Source: an uncultured Pelagibacteraceae bacterium (lineage in GTDB: Bacteria; Pseudomonadota; Alphaproteobacteria; Pelagibacterales; Pelagibacteraceae). Taken from it: a stretch of 64,000 bases of DNA. The notes under the pieces were generated by a model. The model was given only the letters and a program-made list of their open reading frames with translations, made no database searches and had not been told where the DNA came from. This document shows positions 8,343 through 16,305 of the stretch, in pieces (positions within the stretch are counted from its first letter, which is position 1; every line of letters starts with the position of its first letter). Made by a program: the position numbers and the translations under genes. The stretch spans positions 62,001-126,000 of the forward strand of contig CACJLN010000002.1 in assembly GCA_902594255.1 (NCBI GenBank), in the 5' to 3' direction.

Positions 8343-10283
8343 ATGAATAAAATACTATCACAAGCATTAAAGAAAGCTGTCTCTGAATATAGCCCTGAGA
8401 TAAAAGACACCCCTAAAGATAAAAGACCTGATCTATTTTCATTAAACAATGAAACAGAATTGTATCAGAATAATAAAGGTATAATTATCAAAATAGACCG
8501 GTCAAAAGACAAAAACCTAACAGATTTTGGTAAAGCAACTTTAAAAGATAGATATCTTGGTCACAACGAGTCTTTTCAAGATTTGTTTGCAAGAGTGGCA
8601 AGCACTTATTCTGATGATAATTTACATGCTCAGAGAATTTATAATTATATAAGTAACCTTTGGTTCATGCCTGCAACCCCTGTATTATCTAATGGTGGAA
8701 CAAAAAGAGGTTTACCAATTTCATGTTTTTTGAATGAGGCATCAGACAGTCTTGGAGGAATTTTAGATTTATGGAGTGAAAATGTTTGGCTAGCAGCTAA
8801 AGGAGGAGGTATAGGTAGCTATTGGGGAAATTTGAGATCCATTGGTGAGAAAATTGGTAAAGTAGGAAAAACCTCAGGGATTATTCCATTCATAAAAGTA
8901 ATGGACTCTTTAACAATGGCAATCAGTCAGGGTTCATTAAGAAGAGGCTCTGCAGCTTGCTACTTGCCAGTCGATCATCCTGAAATTGAAGAGTTTATGG
9001 AAATGAGAAGACCAACAGGCGGTGACCCAAATAGAAAAGCTCTTAATCTACATCACGGTGTTTTAGTTTCAGATGCGTTTATGAGAGCAGTTGAAAATGA
9101 TGATCAATGGGCACTAAAAAGTCCTGCTGACGGATCTATTCAACAAACTATATCTGCAAGAAATTTATGGATAAGACTATTAACTGCAAGAATTGAAACA
9201 GGTGAACCTTACATAATTTATATAGACACTGTTAACAGACAAATACCTCAACATCATAAGTTGGCAAATTTAACTGTAAAAACTTCTAATTTGTGTAGTG
9301 AAATAACTTTACCAACAGGAATTGACAAAGATGGCAGAGATAGAACTGCTGTTTGTTGTTTATCATCTTTAAACTTAGAAAAATATGATGAATGGAAAGA
9401 TGATCCAAAAATGATTGATGATGTCATGAGATTTTTAGATAATGTTCTGTCTGATTTCATTAATAAAGCTCCTGATCAATTTAAAGATGCAAAATATTCC
9501 GCTGAAAGAGAAAGAAGTGTTGGTTTGGGAGTAATGGGCTTCCATTCATTTTTACAAAAAAACAGAATCCCTCTAGAGTCGGTGATGGCGAAAGCTTGGA
9601 ATAAAAAAATATTTAAAAATATCCACGAAAAAGTTAATCAAGCATCAAAAGATCTAGCTGAAGAAAGAGGTGCATGTCCTGATGCAGCCGAGTATGGATA
9701 TAAAGAAAGATTTTCAAATAAAACAGCTATAGCTCCAACCGCTTCTATCTCAATTATTTGTGGAGGTGCTTCACCAGGAGTTGAGCCAGTTGCAGCTAAT
9801 AGTTATACTCACAAAACTTTGTCTGGATCTTTTAATGTTAGAAATAGATATTTAGAAGAAATCTTAGAAAGTCATAATAAAAATGATGATGAGACTTGGT
9901 CTACAATCACAACTAATCAGGGTTCGGTTTCACACTTAGATTTTTTATCAGACCTAGAGAAGGATGTATTCAAGACTGCTTTTGAATTAAACCAAAAATG
10001 GATAATTGAATTAAGTGGAGATAGAACGCCCTTTATTTCACAAGCACAATCAGTTAATTTGTTTTTACCAGCAGACGTTCACAAAAAAGAATTACATAGG
10101 ATTCATTTTGATGCATGGAAAAAAGGTCTAAAAAGTCTTTATTATTGTAGATCAAAATCAATTCAAAGAGCTGAAAATGTCAATAACGCTCAATCGACTG
10201 ACATAACAGCTAATGTATATAAATCAAAAAATCAACAAACCAAAGAACAACCAGAATATGAGGAGTGTCTATCATGTCAGTAG
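8343..10283 (+). CDS. nrdA: Class I ribonucleoside-diphosphate reductase, alpha (catalytic) subunit
   Basis: This 646-aa NrdA reduces ribonucleoside diphosphates to deoxy forms for DNA synthesis. Visible elements are MPATPVLSNGG near residue 110, the first active-site Cys in LPISCFLNEA, the loop RRGSAACYLPVDHPEIEEF near 200, the radical-transfer Cys in SNLCSEITLP, and the second redox Cys in AVCCLSSLNLE. The C-terminal redox tail is ECLSCQ (CxxC). The protein goes almost directly into the catalytic domain, so the N-terminal ATP-cone (overall activity site) appears to be missing. nrdB overlaps its end, so the subunits are probably made in equal amounts. Confidence 0.95.
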   Translation: MNKILSQALKKAVSEYSPEIKDTPKDKRPDLFSLNNETELYQNNKGIIIKIDRSKDKNLTDFGKATLKDRYLGHNESFQDLFARVASTYSDDNLHAQRIYNYISNLWFMPATPVLSNGGTKRGLPISCFLNEASDSLGGILDLWSENVWLAAKGGGIGSYWGNLRSIGEKIGKVGKTSGIIPFIKVMDSLTMAISQGSLRRGSAACYLPVDHPEIEEFMEMRRPTGGDPNRKALNLHHGVLVSDAFMRAVENDDQWALKSPADGSIQQTISARNLWIRLLTARIETGEPYIIYIDTVNRQIPQHHKLANLTVKTSNLCSEITLPTGIDKDGRDRTAVCCLSSLNLEKYDEWKDDPKMIDDVMRFLDNVLSDFINKAPDQFKDAKYSAERERSVGLGVMGFHSFLQKNRIPLESVMAKAWNKKIFKNIHEKVNQASKDLAEERGACPDAAEYGYKERFSNKTAIAPTASISIICGGASPGVEPVAANSYTHKTLSGSFNVRNRYLEEILESHNKNDDETWSTITTNQGSVSHLDFLSDLEKDVFKTAFELNQKWIIELSGDRTPFISQAQSVNLFLPADVHKKELHRIHFDAWKKGLKSLYYCRSKSIQRAENVNNAQSTDITANVYKSKNQQTKEQPEYEECLSCQ

Positions 10284-11290
10284 TAGAAAAAATAGGAGAT
10301 AAAAAGAAAGAGATAATTCAACCAAAGAAAATGGGATTACTAGTTGAGAATCCAGTGTACAAACCATTTAGATATCCATGGTGTTATGATGCCTGGTTAA
10401 CTCAACAAAGAATTCATTGGTTACCAGAGGAAGTACCTCTTGGTGATGACGTAAGAGACTGGCAAAAAAATTTATCACAACCAGAAAAAAATCTATTAAC
10501 TCAAATTTTCAGATTTTTTACTCAAGCTGATGTAGAAGTTAATAATTGCTATCTAAGACATTACACAACTGTATTTAAACCTACAGAAGTTCTCATGATG
10601 ATGACAGCTTTTGCTGCGATGGAAACAGTTCATGTGGCTGCTTACTCTCATCTGTTAGATACAATCGGTATGCCCGAGTCAGAGTATTCAGCTTTTATGA
10701 AATATAAAGAAATGAAAGATAAATACGACTATATGCAGGGCTTTAATGTAAACTCTAAGGAAGATATTGCAAAAACAGTTGCAGTGTTTAGTGCATTTAC
10801 TGAGGGCTTGCAATTATTTGCGAGTTTTGCAATTCTTTTAAATTTCCCAAGACACAATAAGATGAAAGGCATGGGTCAGATAGTTACTTGGTCTGTGAGA
10901 GATGAAACTCTTCACTGTAACTCAATGATAAGAATTTTTAAAGAATTTATAAAAGAAAATCCAGAGATTTGGACTCCTAAATTAAAAAAAGAACTTTATG
11001 AAGCTTGCAGAACCATCATTGAACATGAAGATGCTTTTATAGATTTAGCTTTTGAAATGGGTCCTATGGAAGGTCTAACGGCGCAAGAAGTTAAAGATTA
11101 TATAAGATTTATTGGCAACAGAAGATTGGTCCAATTAGGTTTAGAACCAATTTATGACGTACAGAAAAATCCTCTTGGATGGCTTGATACTATGTTAAAT
11201 GCAGTTGAGCACATGAATTTCTTTGAAGGTCGTGCAACTGAGTATTCTAAAGCTTCGACCCAAGGAACATGGGTAGAGGCATTTAGTTAA
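10274..11290 (+). CDS. nrdB: Class I ribonucleoside-diphosphate reductase, beta (radical) subunit
   Basis: This ferritin-like subunit (338 aa from the chosen start) carries the dimetal site and tyrosyl radical for NrdA. The ligand pattern is clear: QADVEVNNCY, METVHVAAYSH (Glu, His and the radical Tyr four residues after the His, as in E. coli), TEGLQLFASF and RDETLHCNS. The track starts at GTG 10265, but ATG 10274 is preferred because AGGAG lies 8 nt upstream of it. The start overlaps the nrdA stop by 10 nt. A bidirectional terminator follows. Confidence 0.95.
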   Translation: MSVVEKIGDKKKEIIQPKKMGLLVENPVYKPFRYPWCYDAWLTQQRIHWLPEEVPLGDDVRDWQKNLSQPEKNLLTQIFRFFTQADVEVNNCYLRHYTTVFKPTEVLMMMTAFAAMETVHVAAYSHLLDTIGMPESEYSAFMKYKEMKDKYDYMQGFNVNSKEDIAKTVAVFSAFTEGLQLFASFAILLNFPRHNKMKGMGQIVTWSVRDETLHCNSMIRIFKEFIKENPEIWTPKLKKELYEACRTIIEHEDAFIDLAFEMGPMEGLTAQEVKDYIRFIGNRRLVQLGLEPIYDVQKNPLGWLDTMLNAVEHMNFFEGRATEYSKASTQGTWVEAFS

Positions 11291-11327
11291 TTTACTTAAT
11301 AAAAAAACTTAAAAAATAAATTTTAAA

Positions 11328-11364
11328 AAGGGCCCCGTAAAAAGGGCCTTAAAACATTTTTTTT
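11328..11364. terminator. Bidirectional terminator between nrdB and aceA
   Basis: AAGGGCCC and GGGCCTT arms (7 bp with one bulged G) enclose an A-rich loop. A T8 run follows a few nt later on the plus strand, and T-rich sequence follows on the minus strand. It lies between the convergent nrdB and isocitrate lyase genes. Confidence 0.7.
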
Positions 11365-11380
11365 GACGAATAAGATTGTT

Positions 11381-12655
11381 TTAAAATTGTTCAGACTCAG
11401 TTGAACCGGTCATTGCAGTAGTCGAACTCTTTCCACTGGTAATCGTATTAGAAACAGCATCAAAATAAGAAGTACCAACTTCTCTTTGATGTTTGACACT
11501 TGTGTAACCATCTTTTTCACGAGCAAATTCTTGTTCTTGAATTTTTGAATAAGCAGACATACCTTCTTTTTTATATTTTTCTGCAAGCTCAAAAATTGCA
11601 ATATTTTGAGTGTGAAATCCAGCGAGAGTAATAAATTGAAATTTATAACCCATAGCACTAATTTCTTTTTGAAAAGAAGCAATTTCTGAATCTGACAAGT
11701 GCTTTTTCCAATTGAATGACGGTGAACAATTATATGCTAAAAGTTTACCAGGAAACTTTTCATGTATGGCATCCGCAAATTTCTTTGCTTCTTGTAAATT
11801 TGGGGTAGCAGTTTCACACCAGATTAAATCTGAATAGGGCGCATAAGCTAATCCACGAGAGATTGCCTGTTCAATTCCGGCTTTAACATAATAAAATCCC
11901 TCTGGCGATCTTTCACCTGTCATAAAAGGTTTATCATTATCATCATGGTCATTAGTAATAAGTTTTGCTGCATTAGCATCTGTTCTTGCTAATATAATAA
12001 GTGGAACATCTGCAATATCTGCAGCTAATCTAGCAGCTTTTAAATTTTTAATCATAGTGCTTGTTGGCACAAGTACTTTTCCACCCATATGACCACATTT
12101 TTTTTCACTTGCTAATTGATCTTCAAAGTGAACACCTGCAGCTCCAGCTTTAATAAATTTTTTTGCTAATTCAAATACATTTAAAGGTCCTCCAAAACCT
12201 GCTTCACCATCAGCTATAATTGGAAGCATGTAATCTATTCTTTTTTCTTTTTTCATGTCTCCATCTAAAAGTTCCATATGTTGAATTTGATCAGCTCGAA
12301 TTAATGCATTATTCATTGACTCTACTAATTTAGGAGCACTATCATAAGGATATAATGATTGATCTGGGTACATTTCTCCAGCACTGTTTGCATCAGCAGC
12401 AACTTGCCATCCACTTAAGTAGATTGCCTTTAAACCTGCTTTAGCATGTTGAACAGCATGGTTTCCTGATAAAGATCCTAAAGTGTTAACATAATTTTCT
12501 GTATTAAGTAGTTTCCATAATTTTTTTGATTGTTGTTTACACAATGAATATTCAATTTTAATTGACCCTCTTAATCTCTCTACTTCTTCTGGGGTGTAAT
12601 CTCTTTTTATTCCAGCAAATCTTTTTAAATCATAAGATATATTTTCTGCACTCAT
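11381..12655 (-). CDS. aceA: Isocitrate lyase
   Basis: This 424-aa enzyme splits isocitrate into glyoxylate and succinate, the first step of the glyoxylate bypass. Visible motifs are the substrate-binding [10 protein letters not shown] near residue 80, the metal-binding ADGEAGFGG near 150, the catalytic-cysteine signature [10 protein letters not shown] near 185, and the active-site loop NCSPSFNWK near 315. The length and lack of insertions fit bacterial ICL. It is preceded by a 53-aa ORF and is divergent from a ScfR/RamB-type regulator across an array of ATTTACAA sites. Regulation by that protein in response to acetyl- or propionyl-CoA status is inferred from this arrangement. Confidence 0.96.
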   Translation of the reverse strand: MSAENISYDLKRFAGIKRDYTPEEVERLRGSIKIEYSLCKQQSKKLWKLLNTENYVNTLGSLSGNHAVQHAKAGLKAIYLSGWQVAADANSAGEMYPDQSLYPYDSAPKLVESMNNALIRADQIQHMELLDGDMKKEKRIDYMLPIIADGEAGFGGPLNVFELAKKFIKAGAAGVHFEDQLASEKKCGHMGGKVLVPTSTMIKNLKAARLAADIADVPLIILARTDANAAKLITNDHDDNDKPFMTGERSPEGFYYVKAGIEQAISRGLAYAPYSDLIWCETATPNLQEAKKFADAIHEKFPGKLLAYNCSPSFNWKKHLSDSEIASFQKEISAMGYKFQFITLAGFHTQNIAIFELAEKYKKEGMSAYSKIQEQEFAREKDGYTSVKHQREVGTSYFDAVSNTITSGKSSTTAMTGSTESEQF

Positions 12656-12718
12656 TAAATAATCCTGTGTTAGTCTAAAGTGTTAATAGTTGAAATGAAC
12701 TTTAGTTGAAAATTAAGT

Positions 12719-12880
12719 TTAGTTTGAGTCGTTAAGGGTCTCAACTAGATCTTGCATTCCACTTGAACCCCAATCACAATGATCATCTCTCATGTAAATT
12801 CCCCTGCTATTATGTCTAGCAAGGTCTTCATGTCTTATGATTTGAGCCTCATTATCACTATTTTTTAATTTATCAGTCAT
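12719..12880 (-). CDS. 53-aa hypothetical protein upstream of aceA
   Basis: This hand-translated ORF lies between aceA and the divergent regulator and is too short for the track. The product is polar and acidic/histidine-containing (DDHCDWGSSG in the middle), with no membrane segment. Its ATG sits at the edge of the ATTTACAA operator array, with no clear Shine-Dalgarno. It would be co-transcribed with aceA, which starts 64 nt downstream. I do not recognise the family. It could be a small protein or part of the aceA leader. Confidence 0.5.
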   Translation of the reverse strand: MTDKLKNSDNEAQIIRHEDLARHNSRGIYMRDDHCDWGSSGMQDLVETLNDSN

Positions 12881-12991
12881 GTAAATCTTATAATTTACAA
12901 GATTTACAAAATCTATAAAAAAGTAAAAAAAGCTTGTAAATAATGGAAAAATATTGTAAATTTAAATTTACAAAATTTACAAATGGTAAAT
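12880..12991. promoter_or_regulatory. Operator array (ATTTACAA / TTGTAAAT sites) between aceA and the regulator gene
   Basis: Six exact 8-bp copies plus two partial ones lie within about 110 bp. Copies at 12893 and 12902, and at 12966 and 12975, form two direct-repeat pairs with a 9-bp period. Inverted copies (TTGTAAAT) lie at 12934 and 12954. Partial copies overlap both start codons (TGTAAAT at 12880 and TGGTAAAT at 12984). The sites resemble the TTTGCAAA-type boxes reported for RamB-family regulators. Confidence 0.8.
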
Positions 12992-14425
12992 ATGAGTCAA
13001 ATTAATTTAAAAATTGGCCCGAAAATCAAGGCTTTTAGAAGACAGCTTGGTCTTCAAGCTAATAAATTAGCTGATGAGTTAAATATATCGCCAAGCTATT
13101 TGAATTTAATTGAGGGAGGAAAAAGAAAAATAGATGGCGACCTTCTGTTAAAAATTTGTGAAAAATTAAATATTGAGCTTTCGCAACTAACATCAAAAAC
13201 TGATTTAAACTTGGAAAATACCTTATCTGAAATTTTAGATGATGAATTATTTGAAGATTTGGACATTCTTGGACCAGAGGTAAAAGATTTAGTAGGGACA
13301 AACCCCAAAATTGGCAAGGCAATAGTAAGATTAGGCGATATTTTAAAAAAGAAGGATCATGAGCTTGTTAATAAAATTGAAAAAATGTCTGGTAAAATTG
13401 TTGATAATAGAAAAAACTCCTTTCCAGGCGAGGTAATCTCAGATTTTTTACAAGAAAACAAAAATTATTTTCCAAAACTCGAAGAATTTGCTAACAAAGT
13501 CTTTGAAAAAGTTCAAAAAAATAATCGAACTAGATATATAGCACTCTGCGAATATTTAAACTCAGAGTATAATATTAATGTTAAGGATGTTATTCCAGAT
13601 CAAGATAAGTTGTTTTCCAAAATATTTAACAAAAACAAAAGAGAACTTTTACTTAGTGATTACAGCTCATTAGAGACAAAGAAACTTCATGCTGCGGCCC
13701 AAATAGCTCAGGAAGGTGCAAATGATGACATAGAACACTACCTGTCTAAATTTACCTTTCCATCTGAAGAGTCGAAAAAATTAAGTAAAGTTGCTTTACT
13801 TAATTACTGTGGAGCTGCAATACTTATGCCTTACAAGCCTTTTCACTCAGAATGTAAAAAACTTAAATATGATCTAGAGCTATTACAAAATACTTTTGCA
13901 ACTTCCTTTGAGCAAGTGGCTCACAGGGTAACGTGTTTACAGGATCCAAAATTACCAGGTATTCCATTTCACTTTTTAAGAGTAGACATGGCAGGAAATA
14001 TTTCAAAAAGATTTTCATTATCAGGTATAGAAATCCCGAGATATGGAGGAGCGTGTCCAAGATGGAATGTTTATTCAGCATTTACAAGACCTGGAGTTAT
14101 TCAGGCTGCAGTTAGTAAAATGACAAACGGTGAAAAATATGTTTGTATTGCGAGAACAGTTGAAAAAGGCATTGGCAGATTTGGACAATCAAAAAGCATT
14201 TTGTCTATTGGTCTTGGATGTGAAGCAAAGTATGCTAAAGATTTTGTTTATACAGAAAATGTGAATATTAACGATAAATCAAGTGAAATACCAATTGGAG
14301 TATCGTGCAGAACATGCGATAGATTAGACTGTTCCCAAAGAGCCTTTCCTCCTTTACATAAAAAATTTGATGTTGATATTAATTCAAGGGGTGTCTCTGT
14401 CTATGTTGGAGATAAAAGTAAATAA
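12983..14425 (+). CDS. ScfR/RamB-family transcriptional regulator (XRE helix-turn-helix, acyl-CoA type)
   Basis: This 480-aa regulator has an N-terminal XRE helix-turn-helix (KIKAFRRQLGLQANKLADELNIS...YLNLIEGGKRK, residues 12-55). The large C-terminal part is of the short-chain fatty acyl-CoA regulator type, and its end contains the conserved Cys-rich segment GVSCRTCDRLDCSQRAFPP. Known relatives (RamB, PccR) sense acyl-CoA status and control glyoxylate-cycle or propionyl-CoA genes. Here it is divergent from isocitrate lyase, which is therefore the likely target, along with itself. ATG 12983 and ATG 12992 are both possible starts; the operator sites run into the first codons. Confidence 0.88.
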   Translation: MVNMSQINLKIGPKIKAFRRQLGLQANKLADELNISPSYLNLIEGGKRKIDGDLLLKICEKLNIELSQLTSKTDLNLENTLSEILDDELFEDLDILGPEVKDLVGTNPKIGKAIVRLGDILKKKDHELVNKIEKMSGKIVDNRKNSFPGEVISDFLQENKNYFPKLEEFANKVFEKVQKNNRTRYIALCEYLNSEYNINVKDVIPDQDKLFSKIFNKNKRELLLSDYSSLETKKLHAAAQIAQEGANDDIEHYLSKFTFPSEESKKLSKVALLNYCGAAILMPYKPFHSECKKLKYDLELLQNTFATSFEQVAHRVTCLQDPKLPGIPFHFLRVDMAGNISKRFSLSGIEIPRYGGACPRWNVYSAFTRPGVIQAAVSKMTNGEKYVCIARTVEKGIGRFGQSKSILSIGLGCEAKYAKDFVYTENVNINDKSSEIPIGVSCRTCDRLDCSQRAFPPLHKKFDVDINSRGVSVYVGDKSK

Positions 14426-14427
14426 CA

Positions 14428-14592
14428 ATGGTTAAGTTTATTGTTCCAGCAGTAGTTATTTTCCTTGTTGTTTTATTTTGGGAAAAAATAAACGAAACAA
14501 TTTATAAAAAATTTAATATAAAAATCAATTATATAATTTTAATATTATCAATATTAATTTTAGGAGTCATTTTTGCATTATTATATTTTTAA
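14428..14592 (+). CDS. 54-aa two-segment membrane protein
   Basis: This hand-translated ORF sits 2 nt after the regulator stop and 34 nt before the RseP-type gene. It has two hydrophobic stretches (PAVVIFLVVLF and IILILSILILGVIFALLYF) around a short basic loop, so a small inner-membrane hairpin protein is likely. No family was recognised. Tight spacing supports a real gene; the low-complexity hydrophobic composition limits confidence. Confidence 0.5.
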   Translation: MVKFIVPAVVIFLVVLFWEKINETIYKKFNIKINYIILILSILILGVIFALLYF

Positions 14593-14626
14593 TTTACTAT
14601 GTTTATAAATTTAATTAGAAAAAATT

Positions 14627-15739
14627 ATGCTTAGTTATATCTTACCTTTTTTATTTTTAATTTTAGTTGTTGTTTTTATTCATGAATACGGACATTATTA
14701 TTTTGCAAAAAAATATGGAGTAGGGGTAACAGATTTTTCAATTGGCTTTGGAAAAGAAATATTCGGCTGGAAAGATAAATCTGGCACAAGATGGAAGGTT
14801 TGTTGGATACCTCTAGGCGGTTATGTAAAATTTTTTGGAGATAGAAATGTTTTTTCTCAAGCTGATCAGGAAAAAATTCTTGAAAAATATAATGAAAATG
14901 ACCGCCAAAAGTTATTTGTTCTAAAACCATTGTATCAAAGAGCATTAATTGTTTTCGGCGGACCATTAGCTAATTTTTTACTAGCTTTAGTTATTTTTTT
15001 TTCAATTTACACTTTTGTAGGAAAAGATTTTACTCCGGCGGTAATCAACGAAGTTCAAAAAGATAGTCCAGCAATGGTAGGTGGATTAAAGCAAAGTGAT
15101 ATCATTTTAGAGATAGATGGTAATAAAGTTGAAAGCATTATGGATGTTTCTAAATTTATTACAATGTCCACTGCAGATGTCATAGATTTTAAGGTAAAGC
15201 GATCTTATGACGAATTATTGCTTAAAATTAAACCAAAAGTGATTTTAAGTGAGGATAATCTTGGAAATAAAATCAATAAACGGATAGTTGGAATAAAGCT
15301 TGGTGCTTATAATAATGAAATAAATCACGTAAAGTTAGGCCCAGCCCAGGCTGTATATCACGCTGTAAATGAAGTGTATTACGTAAGCATTTCATCTTTA
15401 AAATATGTTGCTGGAATGATTATGGGTAAAGCTGATACTTCGCAACTAGGTGGACCAATTAGAATAGCTAAAATTTCTGGTCAGGTTGCTGAATTCGGAA
15501 TCTTGGCATTTATAAGTATGATGGCATATATTTCCATAAGTCTTGGCTTGGTAAATTTATTTCCAATACCAATGCTGGATGGTGGTCATTTGATGTTATA
15601 CGCTTTTGAAAAGATTTTAGGCCGCCCTTTATCACAAAAAACTCAGGAGGGTTTTTTTCGAATCGGTCTGTTTTTATTGCTATCATTAATGTTTTTTACA
15701 ACATTTAATGACCTAAAAGACATAGGTTTGTTGAGATAA
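14627..15739 (+). CDS. rseP: RIP-type zinc metalloprotease, site-2 protease family (RseP)
   Basis: This 370-aa M50 intramembrane protease cleaves transmembrane segments of regulatory or signal-peptide substrates. The first membrane segment carries the zinc motif VVFIHEYGHYYFAKKYGV (HExxH at about residue 23). A single PDZ domain follows (VQKDSPAMVGGLKQSDIILEIDG, near 150), and the last zinc ligand lies in LVNLFPIPMLDGGHLM near 315. E. coli RseP has two PDZ domains; this shorter form has one clear copy. The usual neighbours (dxr, bamA) are absent, and it follows the acyl-CoA regulator and a small membrane ORF. Confidence 0.9.
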   Translation: MLSYILPFLFLILVVVFIHEYGHYYFAKKYGVGVTDFSIGFGKEIFGWKDKSGTRWKVCWIPLGGYVKFFGDRNVFSQADQEKILEKYNENDRQKLFVLKPLYQRALIVFGGPLANFLLALVIFFSIYTFVGKDFTPAVINEVQKDSPAMVGGLKQSDIILEIDGNKVESIMDVSKFITMSTADVIDFKVKRSYDELLLKIKPKVILSEDNLGNKINKRIVGIKLGAYNNEINHVKLGPAQAVYHAVNEVYYVSISSLKYVAGMIMGKADTSQLGGPIRIAKISGQVAEFGILAFISMMAYISISLGLVNLFPIPMLDGGHLMLYAFEKILGRPLSQKTQEGFFRIGLFLLLSLMFFTTFNDLKDIGLLR

Positions 15740-15844
15740 ATTATTTTCATTGATTGATAAAAAACTCAATAAAATCAACATTTTTTAAGTATTTTACTAT
15801 ATATTGTGTATAATTTTAAAAATAACACTAAAAAAAAGCTTGAT

Positions 15845-15863
15845 TTATCAACACTTTTGATAA
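15845..15863 (+). promoter_or_regulatory. 5' leader hairpin of the HU gene
   Basis: TTATCAA-CACTT-TTGATAA forms a perfect 7-bp stem 31 nt before the HU ATG, downstream of a TATAAT-like -10 near 15810. It would lie in the 5' untranslated region. Confidence 0.4.
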
Positions 15864-15893
15864 GAATAGAAATAACCATTAACCGGAGCTAAA

Positions 15894-16169
15894 ATGAATA
15901 AAAAACAACTAATAGTCAAGCTTTCAGGAGCATTAAATTTAAGTAAAGCTGATGCTGAAAGAACTTTTGACACAATTACCAACACTATTTTAGATGCTTT
16001 AAAAGGTGATGATCCTGTAAAAATTGCTGGATTTGGTACTTATAAAGTAGCTAAAAGAAAAGCAAGAGTAGGTAGAAACCCTAGAACAGGTGAGCAAATA
16101 CAAATCGCGGCATCTCAAAAGGTAAAATTCTTGCCTGCAAAAGCCCTAAAAGAGGTGTTTAATAAATAA
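15894..16169 (+). CDS. hup: HU-family DNA-binding protein
   Basis: This 91-aa nucleoid protein starts MNKKQLIVKLS and has the beta-arm signature GFGTYKVAKRKARVGRNPRTGE at residues 46-67, followed by the basic FLPAKALKE end. It binds and bends DNA as a dimer. It is preceded by GGAG 6 nt before the ATG and a 154-nt leader region with its own promoter-like elements, and followed by a strong terminator, so it is a monocistronic, probably highly expressed gene. HU alpha, HU beta and IHF subtypes cannot be separated securely; the sequence looks like HU. Confidence 0.93.
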   Translation: MNKKQLIVKLSGALNLSKADAERTFDTITNTILDALKGDDPVKIAGFGTYKVAKRKARVGRNPRTGEQIQIAASQKVKFLPAKALKEVFNK

Positions 16170-16178
16170 TTATATCTA

Positions 16179-16213
16179 ACAGCCTCAACAATTTTTCTCG
16201 TTGGGGCTGTTTC
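16179..16213 (+). terminator. Terminator after the HU gene
   Basis: An 11-bp stem (ACAGCCTCAAC / GTTGGGGCTGT, with one T-G pair) and a 10-nt loop lie 10 nt after the HU stop. The T tail is short, so termination may be incomplete. Confidence 0.75.
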
Positions 16214-16214
16214 T

Positions 16215-16233
16215 ATATGCAGAATCTGCATAT
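16215..16233. promoter_or_regulatory. 19-bp palindrome upstream of amtB
   Basis: ATATGCAGAATCTGCATAT is a perfect inverted repeat of 9-bp arms around one central base, 73 nt before the amtB ATG. The single-base centre fits a dimeric-protein operator better than an RNA hairpin. No regulator is identified. Confidence 0.55.
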
Positions 16234-16305
16234 CCAATTTTCCTAATCAGCGTTAGTTTTAAGTAACTATTAAAATATAAACCATTTTTTAACAGGGAGG
16301 TCTTA

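Noticed and set aside
10265-10273. GTG start for nrdB given in the ORF track
   Set aside because: ATG 10274 has AGGAG at 8 nt spacing, whereas the GTG overlaps that Shine-Dalgarno.
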